Shown: positions 1 to 10,202 of the stretch, one piece after another
Layout of the letters: every line of letters starts with the position of its first letter
Numbering within the stretch: the stretch's first letter is position 1
NCBI GenBank assembly: GCA_021014945.1
Contig: MU266751.1
Location: 1 to 17,010 of the forward strand
Source of the DNA: Leucogyrophana mollusca
Taxonomy: Eukaryota; Basidiomycota; Agaricomycetes; Boletales
Direction: 5' to 3'
Length of the DNA stretch: 17,010 bases
Made by a program: the position numbers and the translations under genes
The notes under the pieces: model-generated
Told to the model about the DNA's origin: nothing
Seen by the model: the letters and a program-made list of their open reading frames with translations, nothing else
Databases searched by the model: none

Positions 1-658
1 GCCAAATCGTTGAGTGGGGCTCGAAGGAAGGCCGCCGATAACGCAGGGGTTTCCGATACTTACGGAGACACGTAGATTAGTTTTCGGAGCGCCCCCTAGC
101 TCCCGGGGGCAGCTTATTAGTGTCTTATGCTTGTATGCATCTATCCTTGACGAAATGTAGGCCAGTTCCGCGAATCCGGACAAAATCTGGCCTCTGTGAG
201 GCCAGTTCCGCCAATCCGGACAAAAACTGCCTCGAAGGGGGGGTAGGTCCGATTCTGTCCGGACAAAAAAGCCGAATTTTCGAAATTCTATCCGGACAAA
301 AAAAGGCCTATTCTCGAAAATTGGGAACGGGCCTCCCCACCTATTATCAGGGGTCCTGGGTAAGGGAGGACTATGGTAAATGCTTTGTCATGCGCGCGTC
401 AAGAGTCCAACTTCTGCCGCGGCACCAGTCTTCCATCAGCCGACTCGGAGCAGTCAAAGTCAACTGGTAGTAGTTCTTTTGCTACTAATACATATGAACA
501 TACAACGTACAGTTTATGGTCGGCACCCATCTATGTACACCACCAGATATCTATCCAACCAAGGGGAAGCAACATGAACCCCTAAAGACACCAAAGATTT
601 TAGCACGAGCAAGAAAAGTAACACCAGTGGTATCCGGGAAGGGCACAGTGATCGGCTT
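1..658. other. Gene-free left flank with a repeat block
   Basis: No reading frame here shows coding-like sequence or a recognisable domain. The stretch lies downstream of the transporter, whose stop codon is at 661-659 on the minus strand. The only clear structure is the direct-repeat block at 159-301. Runs of A after each repeat core and a G-run at 237-243 make it look like non-coding or transposon-derived DNA. I see no terminal inverted repeats or transposase fragments. Confidence 0.5.
159..301. repeat. Short direct repeats sharing a TCCGGACAAAA core
   Basis: The 11-nt core TCCGGACAAAA occurs four times, starting at 175, 215, 258 and 291. The first two copies lie in a nearly perfect 40-bp tandem unit (159-198 and 199-238) that begins AGGCCAGTTCCGC or a one-base variant. 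The last two copies are more diverged, spaced 43 and 33 bp from the preceding copy, and have longer A-runs. The core contains the palindrome TCCGGA. The block may be part of a dispersed non-coding repeat or an element end, but one copy of the block cannot show this. Confidence 0.6.
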
Positions 659-2899
659 TCAGTCGACTCTCCGTGAGCTCTTAGGCACCAAAGCCCATAG
701 AGCAGTCATGAGACCAAGAATCCCGACAAGCCTGATACCGTTGAGCTCAAAGATGAGTAATCAACCAGAACGTGACTCCCGAGGGACGTACACCGGTTGT
801 AGAGTCCTGATTCCGGACTTGGATGCGATCGCTCCTGCCATGAAAGGAACTAACGCAGATCCTGCTTGCCCTACTCCGGCAATCCACCCGATCGAACCTG
901 TGGACAAAGTCTAAATCACAACGCAAAACGAGGCGAATTGGACAAACCTGTGAGGAGCCAGCGCGGAAGGACCCGTCCGGCGTGGTTCATTGCGATGGGA
1001 TACATGGGCCCCAACAGTACACCGATTACCGCTACAGCAACCGCATCACCGACCAGGGATGGCACCAACCAGACAATGAGCTCGAGGCTGGGCACTTATC
1101 AGACTTTTTTCTTGGTCAGAATTGAGATACAGAACGTACCCTATTGCCAAGGTGGCGTAAATGAAGAGCGCTCGGCGTTCACCAATCTACGAGGGTGATT
1201 AGTATTCAGTGAGAGCCCCTGTTAGTCAAGTCTCGACGTTGCTTCTGACCTTCTGATTTACCCACAGGAGAGCTAGGCGGCCAATCATAAGGCCTGGTCG
1301 GCACGAGAGATGTTAGACAAGATAAAGTGACAAAAACCATCCTTACCTCCAAAGAATCCCGTGGATATGTAGCTACAATAGACCCATCCATTCAGCATTA
1401 AGTAGATAAAGGAAAACGCCCGCGTGAAAGGACCGTACCCAGATGATGGTCCTCCACCCCGCACAGTTTGAGCATATGTGACAATCCAACCTACCGCTCG
1501 TAAGCCACAGTCTCTTAGAGGATTTAAAAAAGCCTACCTCCGATAGTAACCTCGGCACCAACGTAGAATAGAATAAAGCTGGCGAGGAGGTGCACATCCT
1601 TGAGCCCGAATATCTGGCGGAATTCGCTGTGTTCACTGGTGCCCTTTTCTGTGGGCTCTAATCCGATTTGCGCGAGACATTCTAAGAAAAGACGGACAGA
1701 AAGCCATCTTAGCGACTGGCCACGAGGGAGGAGCACAACGATACCATCTTGAGGTTTCAAGCGAAACACGATCATCAGTAGCACTGTGTTAGTGATGGCA
1801 ACTCCAAGGGATGCCAGATAATGGAACGACCAGCGAGAAGCTTGCGCGAACTGAGTAGCTGCTAACGGGGATGACAGCGCTCCGGCCCCTGTTCCATATG
1901 AGCATATGGCACACGCATCAAAAAGCCAAATTACCGTATGCTGATGATTCTTAGTTAGATTTTGATGAGCACAGCGAGCTTACAACATACCTGCCATCAG
2001 AAGTCCCATCTTGGCTTCGGCATTGGGTTTAAAACAAGCAACGTAACCCACAGATTGGGCATTCTAAAGATCCCAGAGTGAGCGGTGGGTAAGACTGTCA
2101 CAAGTGTAGACTTGCCTGCAGAGCAAGGCCGATGCCGCCGACAAAGTAAGCAAACACAAACGCAGGGAAAGGTGGGGCCGCTGCTTCGATCGAATACGCA
2201 ACAACTTGAAAAAGAGAGCCTGCCGGATAAGTGTGGGGTTAGGTCACTACTTGAAAAGGACAAACGAAAAGCGTCCAAATGTGCACCTAGTACCATGACC
2301 TACCAGCGGAAATGCATCATAATTCCAGCACACATGAATCATTGTCACCTACTTTCCCGAAACCTAATTTCTCTGTCAAAACGACGTTTGATAATGCCCC
2401 TGTGATAAAGCCCTGTCGAAGTGATCGTCACCAGCTACAATGGAGTAGCGTATAACACTGCGTACCAAGCACGCAAACACGAATATCAGAGACACAACGG
2501 CATATCCAACCTGCGTGTCTGATGTTGAGCAGTCACCCCTGTGTGCGAGTTATGACGACGTACATTGTACACTTTCTGAATCCTTGGCAATAGAGGGCCA
2601 TTCGTTCCGTCATTCCACCCCTCGAGATACAGGAAGAAACAAAGCGTGGCCAGTTGGATGTGAGCACGCAAGTGATGGGATGTGGTAGCAGCCCGGCTTG
2701 CGGATAGCTGGGTGCTTGAGTCATGCGTTTTTGAGTCCACAGGCGATATTGGGGACATCTCAATAGCGCCTGCATCGTCCAACTGCTCGAGTTTGGAACG
2801 AGGTCTTGGTGATGCGCATCGCGTTGATGCGGGTCCAGAGGCAATCTGTGCCTCGCCGACAGCGATTCCTGCGTCTAACACTTGGGCTGAGAGGGACAT
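659..2899 (-). CDS. Major facilitator superfamily transporter, 16 exons
   Basis: This is a predicted plasma- or organelle-membrane secondary transporter of 470 residues; the substrate is unknown. Coding exons (minus strand): 2899-2564, 2510-2466, 2412-2353, 2299-2287, 2219-2116, 2063-1991, 1940-1935, 1888-1745, 1681-1538, 1490-1439, 1372-1347, 1293-1250, 1186-1140, 1087-948, 897-792, 731-659. They sum to 1413 nt with every phase consistent. Residues 1-80 are a polar cytosolic tail. TM1 begins near residue 82 and runs into a GWNDGTNGPLLPRIQ motif, followed by AAYGAGA at 210-216, GGWIVTY, GFFGGLMIGR and LLGPMYPIAMNH. From memory, these match Agaricomycete 'MFS general substrate transporters' related to fungal BSC6-like proteins. 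Exons of 6 and 13 nt and one GC-AG intron (2115-2064) are unusual. The family call is firm; the substrate is not. Confidence 0.92.
1935..1940 (-). other. 6-nt micro-exon (CATACG) of the transporter
   Basis: The exon lies between a 50-nt intron (1990-1941, GTATGT...ATCAG, with a CTAAC branch-point-like site) and a 46-nt intron (1934-1889, GTAATT...AACAG). It supplies the last two bases of Ala211, all of Tyr212 and the first base of Gly213, which restores the AAYGAGA motif. Reading straight through the second intron reaches a TGA within six codons. Skipping the six bases would keep frame but delete two residues of the motif. Confidence 0.8.
2064..2115 (-). other. GC-AG intron in the transporter gene
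   Basis: The donor reads CAG|GCAAGT, a perfect consensus apart from the T-to-C change at intron position 2. The acceptor is ATCTTTAG. Splicing here in phase 0 joins ...IGLALQ to NAQSVGYV..., matching the expected family sequence. The only nearby GT (in GCAAGT) gives the wrong phase. Confidence 0.8.
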
Positions 2900-3301
2900 G
2901 TCGCAGAGAAAATAGTTCGAGATGAACTAAAGATAAACAGCGCATCCTGGGATATCGGTTGGCCAGTGATTTATAAACAATCGGGACATTGGTCCGTCGA
3001 AGCCCAGAGCAAGGATCCGGAAATATGGATCATTATGATGTCGTAGCTGGCTTGAGTCACCACGTCCGATAAATCCAACCTATGTACTTACCCATGACAG
3101 TCGGGTCTCGCCTGCCAAGTGCAGAGATCATGGGGTCAAATGGCAAGTGCCAGTTTACGTCTTGCATGAGTTGAGTGGCATGCGACGGAAAAACAGGATA
3201 TCTCAGATTTCGTCAAGTGTATGTAGAGTAAAGTACCAAGCAGAAGGTCCGATCGCCAAACATTATGACCCCTTCTGGACGTTCGATTGATGTTCACGGA
3301 G
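2900..3301. other. Intergenic region with the transporter promoter
   Basis: These 402 bp separate the SEC24 stop (3302) from the transporter ATG (2899). Both genes run on the minus strand, so the stretch carries the SEC24 3' UTR and terminator and then the transporter promoter. The best core element is the TATA candidate at 2970-2977. No further coding sequence is visible. Confidence 0.6.
2970..2977 (-). promoter_or_regulatory. Candidate TATA box of the transporter gene
   Basis: The self-complementary octamer TTTATAAA lies about 70 bp upstream of the ATG at 2899. A start site about 30 bp downstream would leave a 5' UTR near 40 nt. The assignment rests on position and sequence only. Confidence 0.4.
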
Positions 3302-6300
3302 CTAGTAATTATTGGACCCATTAACCTTGTCCTTGAGTTGTGTGATGAACTGCTGATAGCTCGGTAAAACATCGGCACGATCTTGGATGAGGCAACTAAG
3401 AGCCCACAACCGCAAGGGAGGCTCGCCATCTTCCTTGACAACATAAAGGTGCGGGTAGTAGACACCGCGACGCATCTCGCGGGTCTTCTGAACGATGGCA
3501 TTGACCCGCTGGGAGAAGGGGTTGTCGAGAACTGGGAGCGTAGTCTAGAGTGTATTGTCAGCAAAGAAACAACAGATAGGTGCGAGACAGGAAATCCACC
3601 TTGCCGCCGCGCAGGACTTCATAGTTTGGCAAATTAAAGACATCCATGATGAGTTGAGGCACCGCATCACGGCCGACCCACAGGAAGATGTTTTGACCAT
3701 CCTCGATAAGGAATAATCCATGTCGCTCCAACCGTTCCGAAGTGAGGGGAAGAGGTGGTGGCATGATGATACCGTTCTCGCCCACAGTGCCAGCCTGGAA
3801 ATGCTGCGTCAGATATTTTCTTATCAAGAAGGGCGAGGCTCTACGTACGTCAGGGGGCATGTTGTGCAACGAATAGAAGTTAGGATGGATATAGGGCATT
3901 AGGGTCTGAGACGGCAGTGACGTCAAGAGTGCTTGGGCATAAGCCCTGAGATCAGGAGGAATTTGAGCGGATTGGCGGATACCAACCTATACAAGAAAGA
4001 CACGTCAATGATATCGGACATGAAAACAAGATAACGAATCGCCACATACGTTCTTCAGCAATCCTAACATCAAGACTGGAAGCATCTTCAAATTCTCAGA
4101 GACTGCCAGTTGTGCACTAGCTCCGGCGCCAGCCGCCGTCATGCTGCTCTTGTATGACGTGAGGATGTCAACCACCTTTTGGAAGACGGCATCCCTGCTG
4201 TCCTCGAGTTTATGGGTGAGCGAACGCTCAACAGCCTTGTTGGCCAAAAGCGTGGCGATTGCGACCTGGTCGGCTGATGCGAATACTTCCGAAAGACTAC
4301 TAGTAGTTGGGAGAGCCAGCGTGATAACCCGAATCCGGCGTTCACCATAGCAAGTGGTATGTAAAACGGCCGTCTGAAGAACGACGAATGGCGCAGTAAG
4401 AGTGTCCTCGATCTGGATTTCGATGGCATACGACTGGTCGGTGGGAACGGCAGGCATGGCCAACAGATCAGTTGACCTAACGAAGAAGTTTCCGTGGAAG
4501 GACGCCACACGCAAGCCTAGTAGAGCGTAATTGAAATTCGCGATTGTCACGGCGAGATGAAAGGGGGCTCACCTTTTGATGCGCGCACCCTCATGATAGC
4601 TTCCAACATAATCGGCATTGCCAAAACCTCGCCGAACTCATGAGCAAATTTGATAGCGTCCTCGGACCGTGCAGCATTGAACGCAGGATAGAAGTAGGTT
4701 TGCCCAGAAGTGTAGTGGGGGAGACATGCTGTAAGGGCCAGTTAAAACGACAGGCTTTATTCGGAAGCAGTCAATCATACCAAGACTGGCGACATCCTGG
4801 TACGCAGCGCTGAAGAGGAACATATCGATCGACACTTGAGCGCGAGAACATTCGATGGCGAAGGACTTGTAGAAGGGCGAGGCAGCTTGCAGCAAGCCGG
4901 ATTCCTGACGGAGACCGTGAGACCTACGTATGATGGTACGATGAGATACGGGCTGACCTTCGACGTGCCCAGGATCTTGGGATCTTCTCTGTTTTTAAGA
5001 GAACCCGCACCAACACTTGGCAGAGTGGAAGACAGCACGATGATCTTGCCGCCTATGGGAGTCTGCCCAGAATCCATTATTCATTCAAACGAAGACAGCT
5101 ATAGGATGGGGATTCACCATTAACTTGAAACCAGCCTGGAGAGCAGGGCCCATCGCACTGCCAACAGTGTGGTTGTCCTGGAACATCTCGTTGATCCTAC
5201 CAAGAAGTGCCTCCAAAGATGCACGCGCTTCCGCCATGTTCACCAGGAGATCAGTGGGTTTGGGCAAGAAAACGTCATCTACGTCAGAAACTACAAGCAT
5301 AGTCGACTCCGAGGTACCAGGCTAGTGGATGGATCGTCGGACACTGGACATCGAGCATTTTGTGGCTTAGCACTCACTGGCATTGAGAAGAAGTATAGGG
5401 CAACATCGTAAGCGACGATTGCAACTTTCGTTCGCCCGTCTTCGTTCGGTATCCGGTCAAGGTTCTCAAGAATGGTTCGGGTGGCAGTAGCAACCATGCC
5501 TGTGCATCATAGATGGACTTAGCCTATGCTCTGGTTGTCCTGAAAAGGTCGCTTACCTGATTGAACAGCGGTGTGGCTGACGTCGATGAGGAAAACGTAC
5601 ACCGCAGGCTGAGGTGGGCGAACCATGTACTCGGTGGGTGCCACAAACTCGACCACAGAGTGATTGAGTTCATCGCGACCCCACCTATCACCGGGCTGGT
5701 TGCGCAGTTGGTCCCAATCAAATAGTTGGGGAACCTCGTTCGACATATTACACATGCAGCACCGCCATCTGAATGGTATATGTAAACGTGAATAGTAAAC
5801 GCGGCATTGAAGTGGGTATTTACCGATTGCCTCCATCTATGAACTGGACGTAAGGATTGATGTACGTTCTGCAACGTCTGCAGCGAGCAATGACGGTGTC
5901 AGTGACGACTGGTACAGGCTGTTCGCCTTCCTTCAGCGTTCGATACGGTGTAATCACAAGGCCCAATGGAATTTTTGCTTTATTTAGAAGAGAGGACGTC
6001 GTAGGAACCGCATTCAAAGTGGAGCGCTGATATGACGGATCAGCGTTGGCGAACGGAGAGTTCGTGACAGAGGAGTTGGGAGGCAGGCGGATTTCCGGAG
6101 GAGGTCGCGCTAGTTCACGCGGGTCGGGCGGGGATGTCAAGAGATTCGTCGTGTAGAGCTGCAGAGGTTTCTGGCCAGCCATGCCCATCTGCGAGAATTG
6201 GTCTGCTAAGGCATTTACGGGCGCGTTAGGTGGGTGATAAACAGGTTCTTGACCGAAACCAGGCGCGTTGATGTATTGCGGTTCTTGCTGAGGTGCAAAA

Positions 6301-6509
6301 TACTGACCCTGGGGTGGCTGGTGCTGCTGCTGCTGCGCGGCAAACTGATTCTCAGCAGCCAGACCAGGGGTAAAGAGCTGCCCAGTAGAGGCCTGGGCGG
6401 GCGGTTGGAGGCCCTGGGCACCGTAACCTGGGTCTACAAAGCCATCACCAGTACCGTAGTAGGCCTGTGTTTGACCAGCCGCATACTGGCGTCGTTTTCC
6501 ATGAGCCAT
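3302..6509 (-). CDS. SEC24: Sec24-family COPII coat subunit
   Basis: Sec24 pairs with Sec23 in the inner COPII coat and selects cargo into vesicles leaving the endoplasmic reticulum. Exons: 6509-5824, 5768-5557, 5499-5378, 5321-5118, 5062-4958, 4904-4781, 4728-4573, 4516-4050, 3986-3849, 3794-3600, 3544-3302. They total 2652 nt, or 883 residues; yeast Sec24 is slightly longer. Domains in order are a Q/P-rich disordered N-terminus with a short poly-Gln run (repeated TGC at 6322-6336), then a zinc finger with ligands Cys210, Cys213, Cys232 and Cys235. The trunk follows, with VYVFLIDVS and [12 protein letters not shown], then beta-sandwich and helical regions with [19 protein letters not shown] gelsolin-like domain lies near residues 745-815 ([19 protein letters not shown]), followed by the C-terminal helix. 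The start is the first in-frame ATG ([13 protein letters not shown]) after an upstream in-frame stop. All introns are 52-63 nt. Confidence 0.97.
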
Positions 6510-8266
6510 CGGAGGTGGTGAGATCGAAGGTGCATGTGCATCTATCGGCGGCGAGGCCTCTTGCACTGGTGGCTCCCATTGTGTCCTTCTGGTCGCAGTT
6601 TCTGTTGGGAGTCAGCCTTGACACCGAGGAAAGCATTTACAAAATGGCTGACCGATGAAAAGATATCTCTGGTTCGCAGCATCCCTATGATACGTTAGCG
6701 TCAGCAGTCTACAGAGCTAATACCGAATATTTGTACCATTGCGCGTCCCAGCCTGGGGGTAACTGCTGAGCAGGAGAAGCCATGACCGGTAATTTTGCAA
6801 GTGGGATATTTTGTACAAGGAGGATGGCACAACCGACACGTAGCCAACACGTACAAACAAGGTATATACACCATGAATACACAGGAATACACCCAATCCA
6901 CCAATAAAATAAAACGCACACGTATCGACTCGCTGCGCTGTGATCGCGAGCGACCAGTTTCGGGAAACAACAGTGAATGGTTTAGCTTCTACCTTGGAGG
7001 GTCACCCTGTCATCCTTATTATGTTGCCATTCAAAGAAATCCATGGGCAGTCGTGCGTATTCCAACGCAAAAGAATTTTTCATTGGGTCACACAGAGCTA
7101 TCGGGTTCTGCATAAAGCTGTCAGCGGCGCGTTTCCTCCCAAGAGCGTCACTAAAGTCCAGCGCTCAGTGCCCCGGTTAATCCCGTCTGATCATCTGTCG
7201 CCTGGGATGGGAGCAGATGTAACACCCACAACATCTTTGGTTCGACGGAGATACACAAACAGACATCGGATAAGCTGGCCGCTGAATCTGCATACTTGCA
7301 AAATACCTTGAGGAACAGTGCACATACGTCGAAGAGCTCAGGACTTCCTATCGTAGGCTCTGTCACCGTGGCGTGCATCGACGAAGTCCCACGCCGATCG
7401 CACTCGAATCGTCGACGAGGTGCTGCATGCGTTAAAGTCGACTTCACGAATATTTCTAGATGATCTTTTCAGTTCTTCGTCATCCTAATTTCTCCGAAGC
7501 GAGCGATTACGGATTTGCCGAGGATACCACACCACCCCGAGTGGTGGGCCTCGCGGGAGGCGCGCAGCGTTGTGTTTCAGAAGGCGGATGGCAATATATG
7601 ATTCGAGGAATATACCGTAGGGCTGGTGAGGCCGGTGAGGGCCACTGGCACACGTTGAGTGTATTTACGCTTATGAACCTTTCTCACAGCCCATACCTGC
7701 CCAGACAATTCTGACGAAACCTTATGGATACATCGTATTTAACGTCACGCAATTATCTTCACAGGTGGAGTTGGCGTTATCAGGCACCACCGTAGATGCA
7801 TCCCAGGATCACTCCCTATCGCTCCGCGTCACTTCGCCGATCTCCGACAATCCAGCTGATCGGGTTTGTCGGCGGCCCCACACGTTCCCCGACCCTCCCA
7901 TTCGCAACGTCTTACACTCATCCAGAACCATGGCGTTGGACGACCATGGTACAATGCATCCCCACTACTGGTCCATGTACGGCGGGCATCGCAGTCGAAG
8001 TGTAAAGCCAACGCAAGATTATTACCGAGGGCATGTCCTTTCAGATGGGTACGCCGGTCGAGCCCCGTCGATGTCAAGCCACTTCGTTGGCGACAGGTGT
8101 GCCAATGATCGATGGCGTGCTTTATACAGCCGCTGATGTGACGAGGGCGAGCCACCACCCCACGGAGGAACGAAAGCTCCTGGATCGGGAGGCCGGAAAC
8201 CACTACAAGTCTGACGGTGGTCTGGCGTGCTCTCAAAGTGGATAGGCGTCATCAGGCGGTGCATGG
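6510..8266. other. Long stretch with no recognisable gene
   Basis: The first 100-200 bp should hold the SEC24 promoter and 5' UTR on the minus strand. Beyond that, no frame on either strand gives a domain I recognise, and no set of splice sites joins frames convincingly. A 43-codon minus frame at 6982-7113 (MQNPIALCDPMKNS...) and plus frames at 7460-7714 and 7765-8136 are open, but they lack family signatures and credible starts. The stretch may be decayed sequence or an unrecognised rapidly evolving gene. Confidence 0.45.
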
Positions 8267-8267
8267 T

Positions 8268-8273
8268 ATATAT
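8268..8273 (+). promoter_or_regulatory. TATA box of the small secreted protein gene
   Basis: TATATA within GGTATATATGC lies 57 bp upstream of a consensus GTAAGT donor at 8325 and 127 bp upstream of the ATG at 8395. This spacing fits a short leader exon followed by a 5' UTR intron. Confidence 0.5.
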
Positions 8274-8324
8274 GCTCCCCCCAACGCGAGTTGCGGATCT
8301 TCACTGCAAACGAAAGTTCACAGC

Positions 8325-8390
8325 GTAAGTCGCCAACGGTTTGTTCGATTTCTCCGTTCACAGTCAATATCGTGACTAAATTGATACCAG
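8325..8390 (+). other. Probable intron in the 5' UTR of the secreted protein gene
   Basis: The intron begins with a perfect GTAAGT donor. A TGACTAA-like branch site lies near 8373-8379, and the acceptor ATACCAG ends at 8390, four bases before the ATG at 8395. The 66-nt length suits this genome. If the ATG inside the TATA region (8273) were used, splicing would add 19 in-frame residues and displace the signal peptide, so a UTR intron is the simpler reading. Confidence 0.6.
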
Positions 8391-8394
8391 GAAA

Positions 8395-8868
8395 ATGGTT
8401 TGCAAGATAAATACCGTCGTCGGCTTCCTCGTCCTCGCTGTCACCTTCGGTAGCGCAAGGCCACTCACACCAGACAGCCAAGAGCTACTATACGCATTCA
8501 ACCTAGACACCTATACAGGACACGGCACCAGCGGTTATCATTTCCCCGGGCCAAATCAGTATGGTATTCACACCAAACACCCAAACGGCGCCTCCCTTTG
8601 CAAGAACCTCGACGGAACGACCAGCAATCACCTCCACGCCTTTAAGTTCGATCCAATCATGGACCCCAAGAACATGGAGCTCACTTGGTACTATGGTACG
8701 AGTTGCAAAAGGAAAATCCCTGGTAAATATTTGTTCTGTGGTGCATCTGATGCTGTCTTCTCATGTGGGCTTTCAGTAACTTACAAAGGCCCGCACACGG
8801 TCAAGGCAACTCCTTCGGATGTGGTGTGGGCTAGCTCGTTCAAGGTCACTCACTACGGTAACAACTGA
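8395..8868 (+). CDS. Small secreted cysteine-containing protein of unknown function
   Basis: An intronless coding region of 157 residues. Residues 1-21 form a typical signal peptide: a short charged start, the hydrophobic core VVGFLVLAVTF, and a GSA-type cleavage site before RPL. The mature part is about 136 residues, rich in Gly, His, Tyr and Thr, with four cysteines in the contexts SLCKN, TSCKR, LFCGA and FSCGL, enough for two disulfides. No transmembrane segment or GPI signal follows. It ends ASSFKVTHYGNN. I do not recognise the fold. Size, signal and cysteines fit the broad class of fungal small secreted proteins, which includes candidate effectors and cell-wall or defence proteins, but no role can be assigned. 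The lack of coding introns contrasts with its neighbours. Confidence 0.8.
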   Translation: MVCKINTVVGFLVLAVTFGSARPLTPDSQELLYAFNLDTYTGHGTSGYHFPGPNQYGIHTKHPNGASLCKNLDGTTSNHLHAFKFDPIMDPKNMELTWYYGTSCKRKIPGKYLFCGASDAVFSCGLSVTYKGPHTVKATPSDVVWASSFKVTHYGNN

Positions 8869-9100
8869 GCCCTGGGGTAGGATAGATCGGCAGGGTGGGC
8901 TCCCACAAGTGCTGGGGGACACGAACCGGCTCGTCAGCGACGACCGGTGCCCATAATATACGCAACTCGGACGATCATAGATCATAACATAACATATTGC
9001 GGTTTCATGTCCTCAGATTCACTGAGTCAAAAGTGTCGGTCATAGTGCCTTTTGAACGGAACCGATTGCCATGAAGCAAGATCTCTAAGCTTGGATCTAC

Positions 9101-10135
9101 TCATGATGACGTAGCTACTGGTGGTTTCTTCTCTAATCTGTTCAGAAGAATGCCTGTACACTGCTGTAGTGCGTTTGTCTCCTCGATTTTGGCGTCCGCG
9201 CAACCAGCCCACCGTATTTTGAGGTTCTCGTCCACCAAATACACGTAGCCCACATGCTTGTTTACCATGCCGAGTTGTTCGCGCACAAATTCCATATTTT
9301 GGCTGGAAACCAGATACGTTGGATGCAGTTCTGGTGGCACGGTCTTGGCGATGGATGAGAGGAAGAGCGAAACGAGGAAAGACTTGAGGAGATTCTCCTG
9401 TAGGTTGACTTGAACGTATCGATATAGTGGATTTGACAAAAAACGCGCGTTGGTTGGTGAGACGAATCCATTCACGTGAATCTGACAATAGGTCAGACGG
9501 GTCAGCTGAGCAATAAGGACTAGAATCACCTCCGACATCCTTGTGTTCAACATAGATATTACGGACACACGTCCTTGGCAGAGATCCGTGGTATGTTGGT
9601 TTCGCTTCTTGTCTAGACTCGACCCGACGATATTTGGAAAGTAGAGTGCTTTCTGTCTCCAGTTCAGTATAGAGGAAGGATAGAATGGCAGAAAAGACTG
9701 ACATCCTCTCGAATCATCACCGTAGGGGCAATCCACGTTTTCCCGCCGTGGCGTCTCGTTGCATTCAGGTCAGTAAAATAGCCCTTCGTAGCTTCCTTTA
9801 CACTGAAGTCCCAAGTTAACGAGTGAACCTCACCATCGAGGAAACCTATGGGTGGCTTACAGATGGTGACGCTGTTCGAGACGAGTATGCTGGTCCATAA
9901 GCTCTTCCCTAGTATCTGCCCATGTTTTCACTATTGGCAGAGGTCGGTCCTTCACACCTAGCGGTCTTTGAAGGAGTGGAAGCGGTGGATCCTCCGGGAC
10001 CAGTTTTTCGTCTTTTTCGGTGATCTTTTCAGGCTCACCAGTACTTGGCGTCGTATACGGGTGGAGGCGCCGGCGCCCTTGTAACCTGGGTACCGCGAGC
10101 GATCGCTGGAGAGAGAGGCGTACTGTCACGGACAT
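9101..10135 (-). CDS. ATP10: Mitochondrial ATP synthase assembly factor Atp10
   Basis: Atp10 family proteins sit at the mitochondrial inner membrane and help assemble subunit 6 into the Fo sector of ATP synthase. Four exons: 10135-9861, 9802-9703, 9652-9530, 9481-9101, giving 292 residues against about 280 in yeast. The N-terminus ([23 protein letters not shown]) is Arg-rich and lacks acidic residues, as in a mitochondrial presequence. Family landmarks follow: [63 protein letters not shown], and the C-terminal block [21 protein letters not shown]. The ATG at 10135 is the first in-frame one; the frame is open further upstream only from non-ATG codons. It is head-to-head with histone H2A, 164 bp apart, and converges with the secreted protein gene. 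Confidence 0.96.
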
Positions 10136-10182
10136 CTTGGACCAAGAATGGGCTGGCCAGATTGGGATGCGGGAGGCATAGG

Positions 10183-10190
10183 TCACGTGA
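10183..10190. promoter_or_regulatory. Palindromic E-box TCACGTGA between ATP10 and H2A
   Basis: A perfect 8-bp palindrome containing the CACGTG core lies 48 bp upstream of the ATP10 ATG and a few bases before the H2A TATA box. In fungi this core is bound by bHLH factors such as Cbf1. Being symmetric and central, it could act on both genes, but binding is inferred. Confidence 0.5.
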
Positions 10191-10194
10191 TGGC

Positions 10195-10202
10195 TATATA
10201 AG
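10195..10202 (+). promoter_or_regulatory. TATA box of histone H2A
   Basis: TATATAAG lies 105 bp upstream of the H2A ATG. A transcription start about 30 bp downstream would give a leader of roughly 70 nt, pyrimidine- and CA-rich (10225-10299), as is common for strongly expressed fungal genes. Confidence 0.7.

Noticed and set aside
885..905. tRNA-like B-box (GGTTCGATC on the minus strand)
   Set aside because: Flanking bases form no T-stem, no A-box lies at a suitable distance, and the sequence is a splice acceptor and exon of the transporter.
6445..6636. Upstream ATG at 6636 as the SEC24 start
   Set aside because: It lies in a different frame from the Sec24 protein. The in-frame ATG at 6509 gives [13 protein letters not shown], and a TGA stop lies upstream in that frame.
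7829..8236. 135-codon minus ORF and overlapping plus ORFs
   Set aside because: Several frames are open on both strands in this stretch. None has a family signature, good start context or splice support.
9027..9704. 225-codon minus ORF overlapping ATP10
   Set aside because: It is an alternative frame across ATP10 exons and introns. The spliced ATP10 model accounts for the conserved protein.
10136..10186. Extended ATP10 start at 10186
   Set aside because: The codon there is GTG, not ATG. The ATG at 10135 begins a proper mitochondrial presequence.
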